A stretch of 64,000 bases of DNA from Halocafeteria seosinensis (lineage: Eukaryota > Sar > Bigyra > Bicosoecida). Within the stretch, counting starts at the first letter, position 1, and every line of letters starts with the position of its first letter. The stretch lies in assembly GCA_001687465.1 (NCBI GenBank), contig LVLI01000241.1, forward strand, positions 55,012-119,011, read 5' to 3'. This document shows positions 44,886-56,681 of the stretch, in pieces. The translations under genes were made by a program, and so were the position numbers. Below the pieces are notes generated by a model. It did no database searches. It was not told the origin of the DNA and saw nothing but the letters and a program-made list of their open reading frames with translations.

Positions 44886-47800
44886 TTAATTGCTTCCACT
44901 TATTCGATGAGATCTATTCAGGGGGGACGGATTATACGGCTGATTACTGGCCGAACGCGCAATCATTCTTGGTGTGTGTGACACATTGTCATCATTCTGC
45001 GACACTTTGTCCCCGTCGAAAGCATCGTCTGTGTTTGCTCGTTGCTCCAGGAAGTTCCTACTCTTCAAAATGGCATCTTCGACTTTGCCGCGCACGAAGC
45101 CAAGGGAGGGCCGCCGTCTTGGGTTCCTCATGAGCAACAAATTAAAAAGGTCCAGTAGACCAAAAGGGTCGTTATTTTCAGAAGAGGAGTCCTCTCCATC
45201 ATGCACCGATATGACGGGTTTCAATGCCTTCAGTTTAGAATCGTCTAACACATCTAGTTTATCATCCGTTACCCGAACAAAGAAGTTTACCCACTCGTGC
45301 TCGCACTCGTGAGCGAATAATTGGTTACCTGTAAGAATTTCGAACAAAAGGCATCCTAGCGACCAGACATCATGCGATCCTCGTATTTCTCCATGACTAT
45401 GATCCCCGAAATAGTTATTTTGAGGTATACCTTGGTCACCACCAATTTTCAACATCTCCGGCGAGCGAATACAATCGGTTCCGCGGGGTCGGGTTGTAAC
45501 ACTGTCCAAGGCATGCACACCCGGAATGTACGTGCTTTCTCCGAAATCGCTTAAGCAGAGAACGCCACGTAACGAAGACATAATGTCCGAAGAATGTACT
45601 AAGGGATCCATGACAGGACTATTAAATGTATCGTCAGAGGGCTGAGAGGCCGCGTCGTCGTAAAATGAGAAACTCCTTTGGTTTCCCATTGTTGCTGAAG
45701 ACTGTCGCTTCGTTGCCATAGGGGACAGACGGGAAGAATAGAACAAAGCATTGGCCTCGTCCTCCTCCTCCTCATCAGAGTCCTCTGCCTCTTCTAGTTG
45801 CGGAAGATTGACTGGATCATTTCTCATCAAAATATTATCTGCCTTTATATCAAAATGCGTAACGCCTTTTCGATGCAAAAAGTCGACCCCAATCACTATT
45901 TCCCGGAATATGCTCAGAAGGAGCGGTAAGTCCACTAAACACAATCCATTATTTAGCTTTTCTTGCTTGTCGATTTCTGTCATGAAACGCGGTTTTGCCC
46001 TATTCCGGCTAAGACGGCGCTTCGTTGGGGAATCTACAGGTGGCAACGCGGAGGAGCTACGCATCCTCGGGGGAGGAATCGTAATTCGCAGCGCATCCTC
46101 CGTATTCGATTGTGATGATTCGCCACCAGGGATTAGTGATTCACTTCTAAATCTTTGGTACCTCACTTGATCACTAGCCATGCGTTCCAAAGGCGCTGGC
46201 CCTTCTTTTCTATTCAGAGACCGTTGGTGTGCCAACCTCAATTTCCCAAGTTTTTTTCTCCAAGAAGATAGAGTTGTTTTGCACTCCTCCATCACTAGCC
46301 AATAGGATTCATCGGTGACACCATAATCAAAGAGACGCACAACAGGAGGGGGTACTAAGGAATCTTCTCTTGAGTACTGGATCGTCAAGTTCTCTGAAAT
46401 GGCTACCTCAGTTACCAGATCCGCCAATAAACACTTATCGTTAGGGCCTACAGGCAGCTTCAGTTGCTTTACCGCCAAAGGGAATTCAGGTGAGCCCTCC
46501 TGAACCTCAGCTTTACACACGCGACCGTACGCTCCAGATGAAATGTATTCCTTGACTTCGTACTTTTCTGGGTTAAACAGCGAGCCGCTTAGCAGACGAA
46601 GTAGTCTAACCAAATGATTTCCGCGCTGCCTAGCCGCATTGTGCAACTTGCCAATAAGGAAGTGGTTCGCAGGGTGGTTAAGGTGGTGATGAAGAACGTA
46701 CAAAACGTTGGTGGGAGGGCGCACATGTTGAACCCGTTGAATTGCAAAGCCCGACGGCATTTGACCTCTCTCGTAGTTCGTCGGAGTCCCAAACATGGAC
46801 GAAAGTGTACACCAAACATCTGAGGTACATGTCATTGGTGACTCCTGATCGTGCTCATGAACCTCTTGGTTTGGAAATCGCCGAGCAAAGTCGGCCCTGC
46901 AGGCTACCCCCGTTCCATCAAGGATACACTGAAGTAAAAGCAGAATAGACGACGCATGAAGGTCTGGGCAGCGAAAGATAGGACATAGGCTGCGTGCGTA
47001 AAGGTACTTCTTTCTCAAACGCGAGGCATGCTTTCTGACGATCTCGTTCTGTTGTTTCCCCTGTTCATTGACACATTCCTCCCCATGACTGCCTGCCTCC
47101 GGAAAAGAGAACCATACTTTCGTCGAAGTTAAGACGGTCGGCGGGGGCTGATAGGTAGTCTTAGGGCTAGGCAACCCAGAATTCACGCTGCTCAAAGTCT
47201 TCAGTGACTGCTGTCGTCCATAGTTCAAAGTGGAAGTTCCCGTCATCGCAGTGTCGAGAGGCGCACCAAGATTAACATCGGATTGATCAGCATGTCTTCG
47301 AAGGGGAGGAACGTGGAAATTACCATCGTCGTAGTTGTCGTCTTTTGATCCAAGAGGATCTTCCGCCAGCGCAAAGCCATCCTTGCCGCCGTCCACACAG
47401 GGACCGGTCTCAAGATCGTGCTGCGAACGAGTATCAGCGGCCTCCTGTGTCTCCTGAGAGTCGCACTCCTCTTCCTGTTCCTCACATACAGTCCCGTTTT
47501 GATCCAGCTGGCCCTTCCTCTCAAGAGCTTCATCATCACCAACTTCTCTTGAATGAGACAACGACAGACTATGATCAAACACTGAGTGGTCTTGATTATT
47601 GCTGGCAGAAATATCTAGAGAAGCGCTCTCATTCACCACCAAGGAAGGCACTCGGGGCTTAGCATATGCTTCTTCTGTATCGTGTGCATGTGAAGATTCT
47701 ACGACCGTCTCGTCACATCTCCTTGTAACGTTCGATTTGGCCTGCACTTCATGCAAATCCTCCAAATGGCCACCGATTTCGAACTCGTCGCTGTTGTCTT

Positions 47801-50800
47801 CCTCCTCGCTACTATTCCAGGACAAGTTGGACTCTGACAACGATTTTGTAAAATCTATCACATGCACTTGCTTCTGTTCTGCAGGCAGCTCATCGCTGAA
47901 CGTTCCACCACGTTCATCAACAGAGACTTCTGATAAAGGAGATAAATTCGATGACTGTTGTACGGATATCACACTGCGGGCATTATTCGAAGAACCGTGA
48001 CTGCCCGCTGCACTTGGTGACTGCGATTCTTGTATGCCCCCTTGCTCGGCGTGCGAAGATTGCGCCGTGAGCGGCTGATTCTCGCCGTGAGATTGCTGTC
48101 CCCTCTCTGTTAAGACCGGACTCCCTGTATCCGTAGCCCGCTGTTCTGACAACGCCAACGAACGCGTACTTGACGGACCTTGGGTACTGTTCTGTACAGC
48201 TACAAAATCCCCAGCGCTTTCAGCCGCTTCTCCTTTATCCTCCGTTACACTTCTCCCCCTGGAATCTACCGAACGGCTAGAGCGATCAGGAGCCGTCAGT
48301 TGCCGCGTCAGCCAGCGTTCATGGAAGCGTGCTTCAAGACCCAATTCGAGTGACAGGAATGATACGATACCTAGATACTTCAACAGCAACGCTGTGCTAC
48401 GTTCCACTCGATGCCAGCTGGAATGGTTAAACAAACCTACTGTGTCGTTATCTAAATATTCACTTTCCAAGTCCTCAGAGCCAGAAGCGGTCACAAAACG
48501 TTCAACTGCCGAAGAACAAACAATAGCAACCCCCATTATAGAAACGTGCCATGCACACTCTTGCAGCCAGTCGCGTTCAGCAGCTGAAAGGTTGTTTCTC
48601 AGCAACGCACGCTGAATACCGACATAAATCTTCGAGAAGTGGCTATGGTGAGATTGTATGATATGATGCTCCAATGCAGCTGACGATCTGTCGCCCCGCT
48701 GATCTCCCGTAGCATGCCACGGCAGTCGTTGTACGTTTGACAAGCAACTACGGGTACTCAAGGAGGCACCGAGTAAGGTATAAAACATCCGCGACACCAG
48801 CGCGCCATCTTGTTTCCTGTGACGGTTTCTAAATGAACAGAACACGTTGTCTAAGGCGAAGCACGTCTCCACGATTGTACCCGCAGCTTCCTTCACTACA
48901 CTTTCGTCGATAGCCTCTTCGTTTAAAGAATCAGTAAAAGAAGTTTGCTGAGCAAGCGTAACAATCAGTGAGCCGATGTATATCAACGGACTGAGCATAT
49001 ATCCCAAAGAGTCTTGAAACCCTGCTATCCAGGTTGTACAAGTTGTGACCAAATTCAAGTACGACTCCTGCAGAGCGTTAATAGAGCTCATTCTCCGCTG
49101 ATCATCACTGATTAAACAAGCAGCGTGGGCTCCAGCGACCAGGCTACTGTAGCATCCACAAATCCAAATCTTGACAACATCTAACGCTTCATTTGCTACG
49201 CAGTTGCCACTCATAAAATTGCATCTGGAGCAAAGTGCGCTTACAGATTCGTGGAAGTAGCGGTTGAAATGGTTGATACAACTGGTTTCGCTAGCCGCAG
49301 AATAAACGTCTCTTAATCGCGCTAAGAGCATATTTACTGAGTTGATAGAATTTTGCCACCGCCCAAGAGCGGACTCAACCGAATCACCATCGGCCAAGCG
49401 GTCCAATGTGGTCCTTGTGGTTTCAAAGTAGACAGACCAGCAGAATTCCGCAGGAAACGACAGAGTTATTCCCGCGGCCGATTTGCTTCCATTGACTGAA
49501 TTGAAACGCACTGATGGTATTGTACCTCCTGTTGAAGCACGCTTGAATACACAAGCACACTTTAGCGATGGGGTAGCTTTGTACATGTCAACACAAGACC
49601 AAATCACAGAAGCATACATAGATAGAATGCTAACACTAAGCTCCCGCTCCGCGTGGACAGCAACACTCTTTCTGAATTCGTCGAATGGCCTAGAGAATGA
49701 CTCAAGCAGAGCTGTCCACTGTTTTACATGAGTCCACGAAGAGTTCGAGTCTCTATCGTCATCATTACAGCCCATACTCCAAATCCAGCCTTCTACTGCT
49801 GCACAGGGAGAGTAATCCGATTTACTGCTCGAGTCCAATTCCTCCGATCTTCCACGTGTATTTTGTTGCGAAGCGAACAGGGGTGCGTCGGGGGTGCATG
49901 CCGGGGTATACCAAGGCTTCGTCATTGCCGGAACCTCACTCCGTGCACCTCCCATTCTAAACCCTTCCTCTCGTTCCAAATATTGCGAATAGCTTAAGGC
50001 ACTAGCAAATCTTGTAACATATCTCTTACCAAACAATCGCCCTAAGGTCTTGCAGCTATAGTTCTCCGAAAGCAAAGTTTCTTGAGCGCTGACCCTATTG
50101 TACTGGCTCATTCTGGAGCCACTCAGGTCTGTAAGGGATTTCCTCCTCACCGATGAGTCACGCATGGATAACCCTGCAAACGCCCCATCAGCTTCCGCAG
50201 AGGATCCAGAGCAAGTATCCTCAACTGAAGAAGGATAGCTTCGGTTGGAGTGTGCGGCACCTCGAGTACGTACGCTTTGGGTTACAGGTTCCGTAGGGTA
50301 CACACTGGACAAGTCTAGCATTGGAACAGTGCGATTCTGTTCCCACACTTCTGCAGAAGAATGCAAACCAGTAGTTGTTACCGTAAGCACACCATTAGGA
50401 TTCGTCTGCGCATTTGCTTCCGAAACATTTCCACAGGTACTACTTCTCTGGTGGTCATTTTCTTTCACTTCAACGTTGCCAGGTATATACAAATGACGGT
50501 CCGTAAGATAATCCGATTCATGGGAAATGCTTCTATCCTTCTTCATCAGATTCCTTTCACTTTGAGCTTTGACATGTCTGATTGATTTGGTAGGTCTTGA
50601 GTTATTGCGCGTATACTGAGAGGATAACCGAGGTGTTTCTTTCATCACCTGAGAATAAATCCGAAAATCCGCACGCGTAACCGAATAATATCGGGAAGTT
50701 TGGAACCAAGCATTTATAGCATCCCATGCTCTTGGTATAAGAACATTGACGACTGCTGTCCTAGGCCCATCGTAGCCGTCAGATTTCGCTCGATCACAGG

Positions 50801-52957
50801 AGAGCAGTGCCACTGCCCCGAAAAGCTCCACATAAGGGCATATAACAGAGTCTGTCCATTTTCGTTGATTTGTAGGTTCTGCGACAGATCCGAAGACATA
50901 CTTGAGCCGATTGAGGATGCCGTCCAAGAAGCTGACCAAGCCATTCACCAGCGGCTGCGTCTTCAAGGCGGCCAGAACATGCCTTCTAGAGTCTCTCGTG
51001 GCTAACCAGGCTAAAGCAGTACAGTCGGCCTCATACGTAGGGTGTATACATCCACAGCTCTTCTGTAGCAGGTGCTCAGTCAACAGTTGTAAGTCATCTT
51101 GCGGGAACTCAACCCCGTGGTGCAGTTGACTCTTCAAAATACTAGCGACTAGTCCGCCGTCCCGAGAGGAAAATGTCGAGGCCTCGCGCAATAGCGTTGA
51201 CAGCTCGTGGAACGACAATTGATCACGGAGCCTGAGATCCCGACTATTTCCAGAGCGCAGTCCACTGACGGTTTCCTTCAACACCTGACGAAGGTTTCTT
51301 GGAAGCCAATGTAAATCTGTGCCTTCATCATTCTCTCCTGCTAGCAGGCGAAGCTGCTTAAGGTACTCAACAGGGCTTTCGGGGAAACAACTCCTTTGAG
51401 AAGCCTCTTTCATAGAATCGGTACCAATTATTTCCGACAACTCCAGGTTGGGGTCAACTGCGCCGTCACCGACAGCGTCTGTTTCAGACGTCGTCGGATG
51501 GACGGCATACTTCTCTCTGGATCGGCCCTTCATTAATCGTAGTAAAAATGCAAAACAAGAACAAAATGTTTTACTTGCTTCCCTTTTTCCCTCATTCAGA
51601 TTTTTTGAAACGACAATCTTTCCGGACCCCGTCACTAAGTATTGCCAGAGCACCTCCCACGTATCAAACCTCCTCGCATTATTCCCTTCTTTCGCGACGC
51701 GAAACGTACGTTGCACAAGGTCTAAGTCTACGGTCGTTCCCGATTTTGTAAATGTAAGACGGCAAAACTGTACAGTGACCGTTTGAGAGTTCTGGACAGC
51801 ATCGGGGTCCCCGTCGTTAACAAATTGAAAACCGCGTTGCTCAAGCCTCCTTAGAAAAGGCGCAACCTGCTATCCGACATTTAGCATAAACCAAAAAACC
51901 ACCATAAGAATTTTTCATCAGACGTACCTCTCGCTCCACGAACGCAATGGATGCACGAACTTTGGCTAAAGCAGCATAGCTAATTGACAGTAAGAGAGTG
52001 TTGTCTGCGTATTCCTCAAACGAAGAAATAAACGAGCAATTAAGAATACCCGACAGCCAGAGTGAATATTTTTGTTTCTGATTCTGGACTCACCATCAAT
52101 TCTCTTCCAATAAACCTTGCGGGAGACCAAGTACATAGGTAAAATCTGGAAAACGGTACCAAGCCGAAGGACGATCGAGATATGCGCTGGTTCTCGGTGC
52201 TGCAGACAACAGGAAACATAAAATTTGATACAAGTACACACGCACAAAGCTACGGCCTTCCCACTAAACCAATATATGTTTTAGCACTTACGTATGCAGT
52301 CAGTAAATATGGCTTGGAGGATACTTCGTGCAGACATAGCCAAAACTCCCATGTTTCCGTGCGCAAGACAGTCGAAAGGACAGGCAATTTCTCTGCATCA
52401 TGGTTCTTCCAAATAGTGCTGCCGATAGAATCTGCCGTAGTACTCGTATATCCAGTGTTTATAATATCATCGGATCGCTTTGAGTTACGCTGTCCTTCCT
52501 CTTCTTCCATGACTGCCGGCGAAGCCCAAGCCTCCGGTTTCTGTCTTTGCTTCGTTTCTTTGTTTGCAGCGTCGTGATCGTGTCCGGAATGGGTAACTTG
52601 CGCAGAGAGAAAATTACCAGGGTCATTAAATATATCAAGTATTTCCGGGTTATCGTCGTTGTCGGCTCCGGCAGAACTCTCCGCCGACCCTTTATCCTTA
52701 CGCGACACCGACAATTCCTCATCACAAACCGCCTGAGAAGTGGATGCTAGACCGTGCCTTCTACAGGATCCGGCGCTGGGACATAACCAAGCTTGTAGAC
52801 TGCGTCCACTGCTCTGAAAGGAGTTGTTCCCGAGCCCCAAGTTGCTGTTGCATTTGCCCCCTCCAGCCGCGATTTTGATGCTTGTCCATCCATTGTTCAA
52901 TATCGCAGATTGAGGAGTACCTGGGTTCCCAGGAGAAGCATTATAAGCCTTATTCAT
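44886..52957 (-). CDS. Giant protein kinase with large unique N-terminal region
   Basis: Four exons (52292-52957, 52094-52199, 51928-52004, 44886-51866) give 2609 residues. The first ATG in frame after an upstream stop is at 52957. Residues 1-170 are disordered. Then come a compact folded segment across the small exons (HREPAHISIVLRLGTVFQ, VYWKRID) and about 1700 residues mixing helical regions with acidic, Ser-rich disorder. The kinase domain occupies roughly residues 2040-2580: glycine loop ISSGAYGRVCKA, LAVKQLKLP with the ATP Lys, HFDIKADN catalytic loop, LSDFGES, RSPEML and DVWSLGCLLFEIL. Two long inserts lie between these. HFD replaces HRD, so it is a non-RD kinase with all catalytic residues kept. 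I do not recognise the N-terminal family. The substrate is unknown. Confidence 0.82.
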
Positions 52958-53594
52958 CACCTTGGTCCCGAGGCTCCAAAGGCTTATAATAGCTCCATAT
53001 CCGGCTCGTTAGTGGAATATCCCACGACGCACGTTTACGCAAATCCTTTCTCTGTTTCCTTGGCCTCTTTATGGGCCATACGCTTCCACCAAGAGATAAC
53101 GACACCCCTCCAAGTAACCTATCCTGGACACTAGACCTCTGTATCCCCTTACGCAACGAGTTACACGCCCTGTGTCCCAAAGTTGAAGTATATTCTCGCG
53201 CTGGTCATCTGACCATGACATCAACGGAACTGGAGTCGGGCAAGGCGGCCAAGGCCCGAGAGGTTGAAGCCAAGGGAACATCAATCGCTCGACGGTTTCC
53301 TCCGTCTACCGAAAGTGTGTCGGATAACAGAAGTACAGTACAGCACGATCGATGAAATGGAGCAATGAAGCACGGAGTGGACTAAGGCGTTCTTACGATG
53401 ATCTTCCTGTACAAGTAACTCCGAAGCGAAAGTAACGTTAACCGCCTAATCGTGTAATCAAGAAAACTTAGTGGAGGAAAAGTACAAACGTGCCAAGCGT
53501 ACTGTTGAGGCAGAAACACCATGTGTGTGTGTAAAATTCAGGCGGATATACAACTCAGCACCCCAAGCAACTCTACAGCATAAATTGGGACAAT
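52958..53594. other. Intergenic, no gene seen
   Basis: About 635 bp between the kinase start and the CEP95-like stop, both on the minus strand. Short open frames exist on both strands but show no family resemblance or consistent splice sites. It presumably holds the kinase promoter. Confidence 0.4.
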
Positions 53595-56305
53595 TTACCT
53601 ACTGGATGCCGACTTCTTCCCTCGTCGACCAGAAGCGGATGAAGACTTCTTCTTAGCCCGCCTTAGAGTTGAATTCCAATGTTTTTTTGTCTCTTCGACA
53701 AGTCCGTATCCTCCATACTTTTTCGGGGCGGGAGGTGAACCAAAGGCGGTCACAGCTCGGCCTGCCGAGCCCCCACCACCACCTCCGCTACTCGTATTTC
53801 CCATTGTTGCCCCGCGAACATTTCCACTCTTCCAGGCGAGTCGGCGTTTAATAGTTTTTTTATTCCTTGGCTTTCCATTCCTTTTGGTAGATTTCCCTTG
53901 ACCCGCGTTCATTTGATCGAGCGCCTGCTGTAGCGACAGACCGTCTCCAATTCCCAGTGCCTCCTTCAGCTTTTCCTCCGGATCCTTGTCACCAAAAAAG
54001 CGGTCCTCCTTCATGTCAAATCGATCCACATTATCGTTCTGCCATATTTGTTCGTTTTGCTGTAGTTGATTTGTCACATCGTCAGCCAATCGCTTCTGTT
54101 CTTGGGCGGTTTCTCGGGCTGACTCACGCAGCTGCTCCTGTTGCGCCTTCATAGCTGCTTCATGGTCCTTCATCTGCTGCTCGCTGGCTTCACTAAAAAG
54201 GTCCTGCTCTATTCGAAGCCTGTAAACGATTTTCAAGATTATGGATTGGTGCTCGCGGCGGCCAGGTAGGAAGGGAATGATAACTTACTGGTTGGCCATG
54301 GCTGATGCCGTACGGCGTTCTTTCTCCATTTCCCGTTCATGGTCTGCCTGAACAGCCTTACTCTTCTCAATTGCAATCATGCGCTGTTGTTCATTAACTG
54401 CACGAAGCAACGCCGTCATGAAAACATCCTGCTTGTTGCTCCGTTGTAGTCGCAACGACAGATTCTTCCGTTGCACATCTTCTAGGTATCGCCTCGTTCT
54501 TATCTGCATCGACCAAGGCGAATAGAGGCCATTCCGTGGCATCCACTCAAGATGAAAATGACAAAGCACTTACCGATGATACCTTCCGTGTGTGTCTCGC
54601 GGCTCGTGAGCGCGCCTTCGCTCGTTGTAGCATTTTATGCTCTTGGGCTCTCCATGCGGCAGTGCGTTCCTTGATGGCGGCTCGTTGAGCAGCCTTGATG
54701 CGCTGCATTTCCCTCCTGGACGCTATTCTTTGAAGTCTCGTGTAAGTATCTAATTGTTGGGCCGCCTTCTGTACATCACTAAGTTCACGTTTTGGCGAGT
54801 GCTCATCCGATTCATCAGCATCGTACTGGAGAGAGGAAAAGTCTGTTGTTCCAGTTACAGCTCCGGAGGTGTGCTCTGGCACTTCGTGTACCATGTTTTC
54901 CGTGTAGCTTGGCTTTTGTGTCTCATGGATATCCCCAAACTCGTCACCCGTTATCATGATACGACGGCTGGGCCGAGAGGACTCTGAAGTACCTCCAGCA
55001 TCATCGTATTCATCATCCCAGATCATATCTTGAACCTTTTTGGTGGGAGACACTTCCGCTTGTTCAGCAGCTGAAAACTGATTGCTCTCCTGTTGAGACT
55101 CCTCATCGGTATGCTGGTACTCTTGGTATTCGTTTTCTGTGCTTGAACTCTCCACACTTCGTTCTCCTAGCCAAGCAGTTTGAGGTTGATAGTCTTCTTC
55201 CTTCCTCTGTTGGCCTCCTTCATCTGAGAACATATCAACCGCATGTGGTTGAGATGGGACACGATCCACTGGTGCAGCAGGCGGCCTAACCGCTGAGTGT
55301 GTAGTACTTGGGACTTTGGCGTTTAGACGGTCTCGTGCCCCTCCTTTGGCCGTTCCAGGTCGGCCATCTGGACCTAGCCCTTGGCCGCTGTAAGGGACGC
55401 CCGTATGGCGTTTACCTTCTCCTAGTTCCAACCCTGGGAATTCATTATCCGACGTCGTATGTTCAAAGTCTCTTCCACTGTACTCTGTCGAAGACAAATC
55501 CATCGAATTCTCTGACGGTCGAGACACATCCAATAAGCTACCGGCAGGAGATCTACTAAGGAATGGATCTCGGGAAGACGAGGAGTCGGCACTAGGTGTA
55601 TCCGGACGAGTGCCACGCAAACGTTTTCTGGAAGAAGTGGTGCGCACTTTTCGACCTCTTCTACTTCGACTGGTCGACCTCCGTGTGTCCCGTGGGCGAG
55701 AAGATGCCGGGCGATTGCCTTTAGCGGCATTCTTGTTCTTCGGCGGCATTACACGATTCACCTCAGCAAAGAGAGCGATCATAAACGCCAAGGCGGGCCA
55801 TTCCCCTTTGTAAATTGCTTCTCCTGATATTTCTGATGGGATTTCGACTTTTTGTGGAAGCATTTTCCTCAATCCGTTAAGTACTAGCTGAGCATTGAAA
55901 ACGTAGTCTTCCTTCTTCCGCGGGCGTCGTTTGACATGCCCCAACCGGACACCAAAGACCGACTCGAATATGGCGACAAACCTGTGGCAATAACAGATAC
56001 ACTTTCATTCACGAGTGGGTTACACCGGCATCCAGTTTGTCCTTCCATTGCTGGCAATACCGTATACGTACATGCTGCTGGCTGACTGTTGTAGTTCGGC
56101 GGCCTCGGTGAGAGGTTTATCCTGCAGGCCGACATTTTTCAAAAGGTCATTCGCGTTTTGAAGCAATCTCTTCTCTGCAAGATTAATATACAAAATATAC
56201 GGATTCTCGTTAAATGGACGTATATTCACTCTAGGGTATGTAAGAGTAAACTCCAGCGCGCGCTTTTTGCCAGGGCATCTCGCGCTTACCTTCCACAGAT
56301 CCCAT
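53595..56305 (-). CDS. CEP95-like centrosomal protein
   Basis: Five exons (56290-56305, 56072-56174, 54574-55981, 54289-54503, 53595-54219) join with matching phases to 788 residues; human CEP95 is 821. The N-terminal domain resembles CEP95 and related proteins: LLQNANDLLKNVGLQ, MFVAIFESVFGV (compare VFVALYESILG), then EDYVFNAQLVLNGL. A Lys/Arg-rich and Ser-rich disordered middle follows (SRPRDTRRSTSRSRRGRK). After that comes a coiled coil (QQLDTYTRLQRIASRREMQR, HEREMEKERRTASAMANQL). The tail has a glycine run and a basic end. The first coding exon is only 16 bp; its splice phase gives the family-like start MGSVE. The assignment rests mainly on the N-terminal domain and overall plan, so it is likely rather than certain. 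Confidence 0.68.
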
Positions 56306-56681
56306 TCTCCTCTTTTCTCTCAATCCCACGTTTGCATGAGAACGATAATCGAAATAAGTAATTGTGTCCCAATGAATCAAATCCAGACCAGTAAGGCTAA
56401 GATCGCGGCCGTGTCGTCTCGAAGACGTTGTACTACGACACATTTTGTGAAGCTCAACGGCGGTCATGCAGCAGCGCACACAAACACACACAATGCCAGG
56501 CTCCTACGGGTTATTCGGGACTGAAGTGTCAGACACAAGGCCATCATCGGTCCCGTGGTGTTTATTTTTTTAACAGAGGAAACGCTGCCACCGCCGCTGC
56601 CTCTAGGGCGGATCTCCAACTAAATACTATGGACGGATGGTGCATGTATAGTGACAATTCGGAGTCTATTAAGGGTTTGCG
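56306..56681. other. Divergent intergenic region
   Basis: About 375 bp between the divergent starts of the CEP95-like and coiled-coil genes. Such a gap may co-regulate the two. No coding frame is supported. Confidence 0.4.

Noticed and set aside
52910-53355. Plus-strand frames in front of the giant kinase gene
   Set aside because: They lack family similarity and consistent splice sites, and overlap the kinase 5' region on the other strand.
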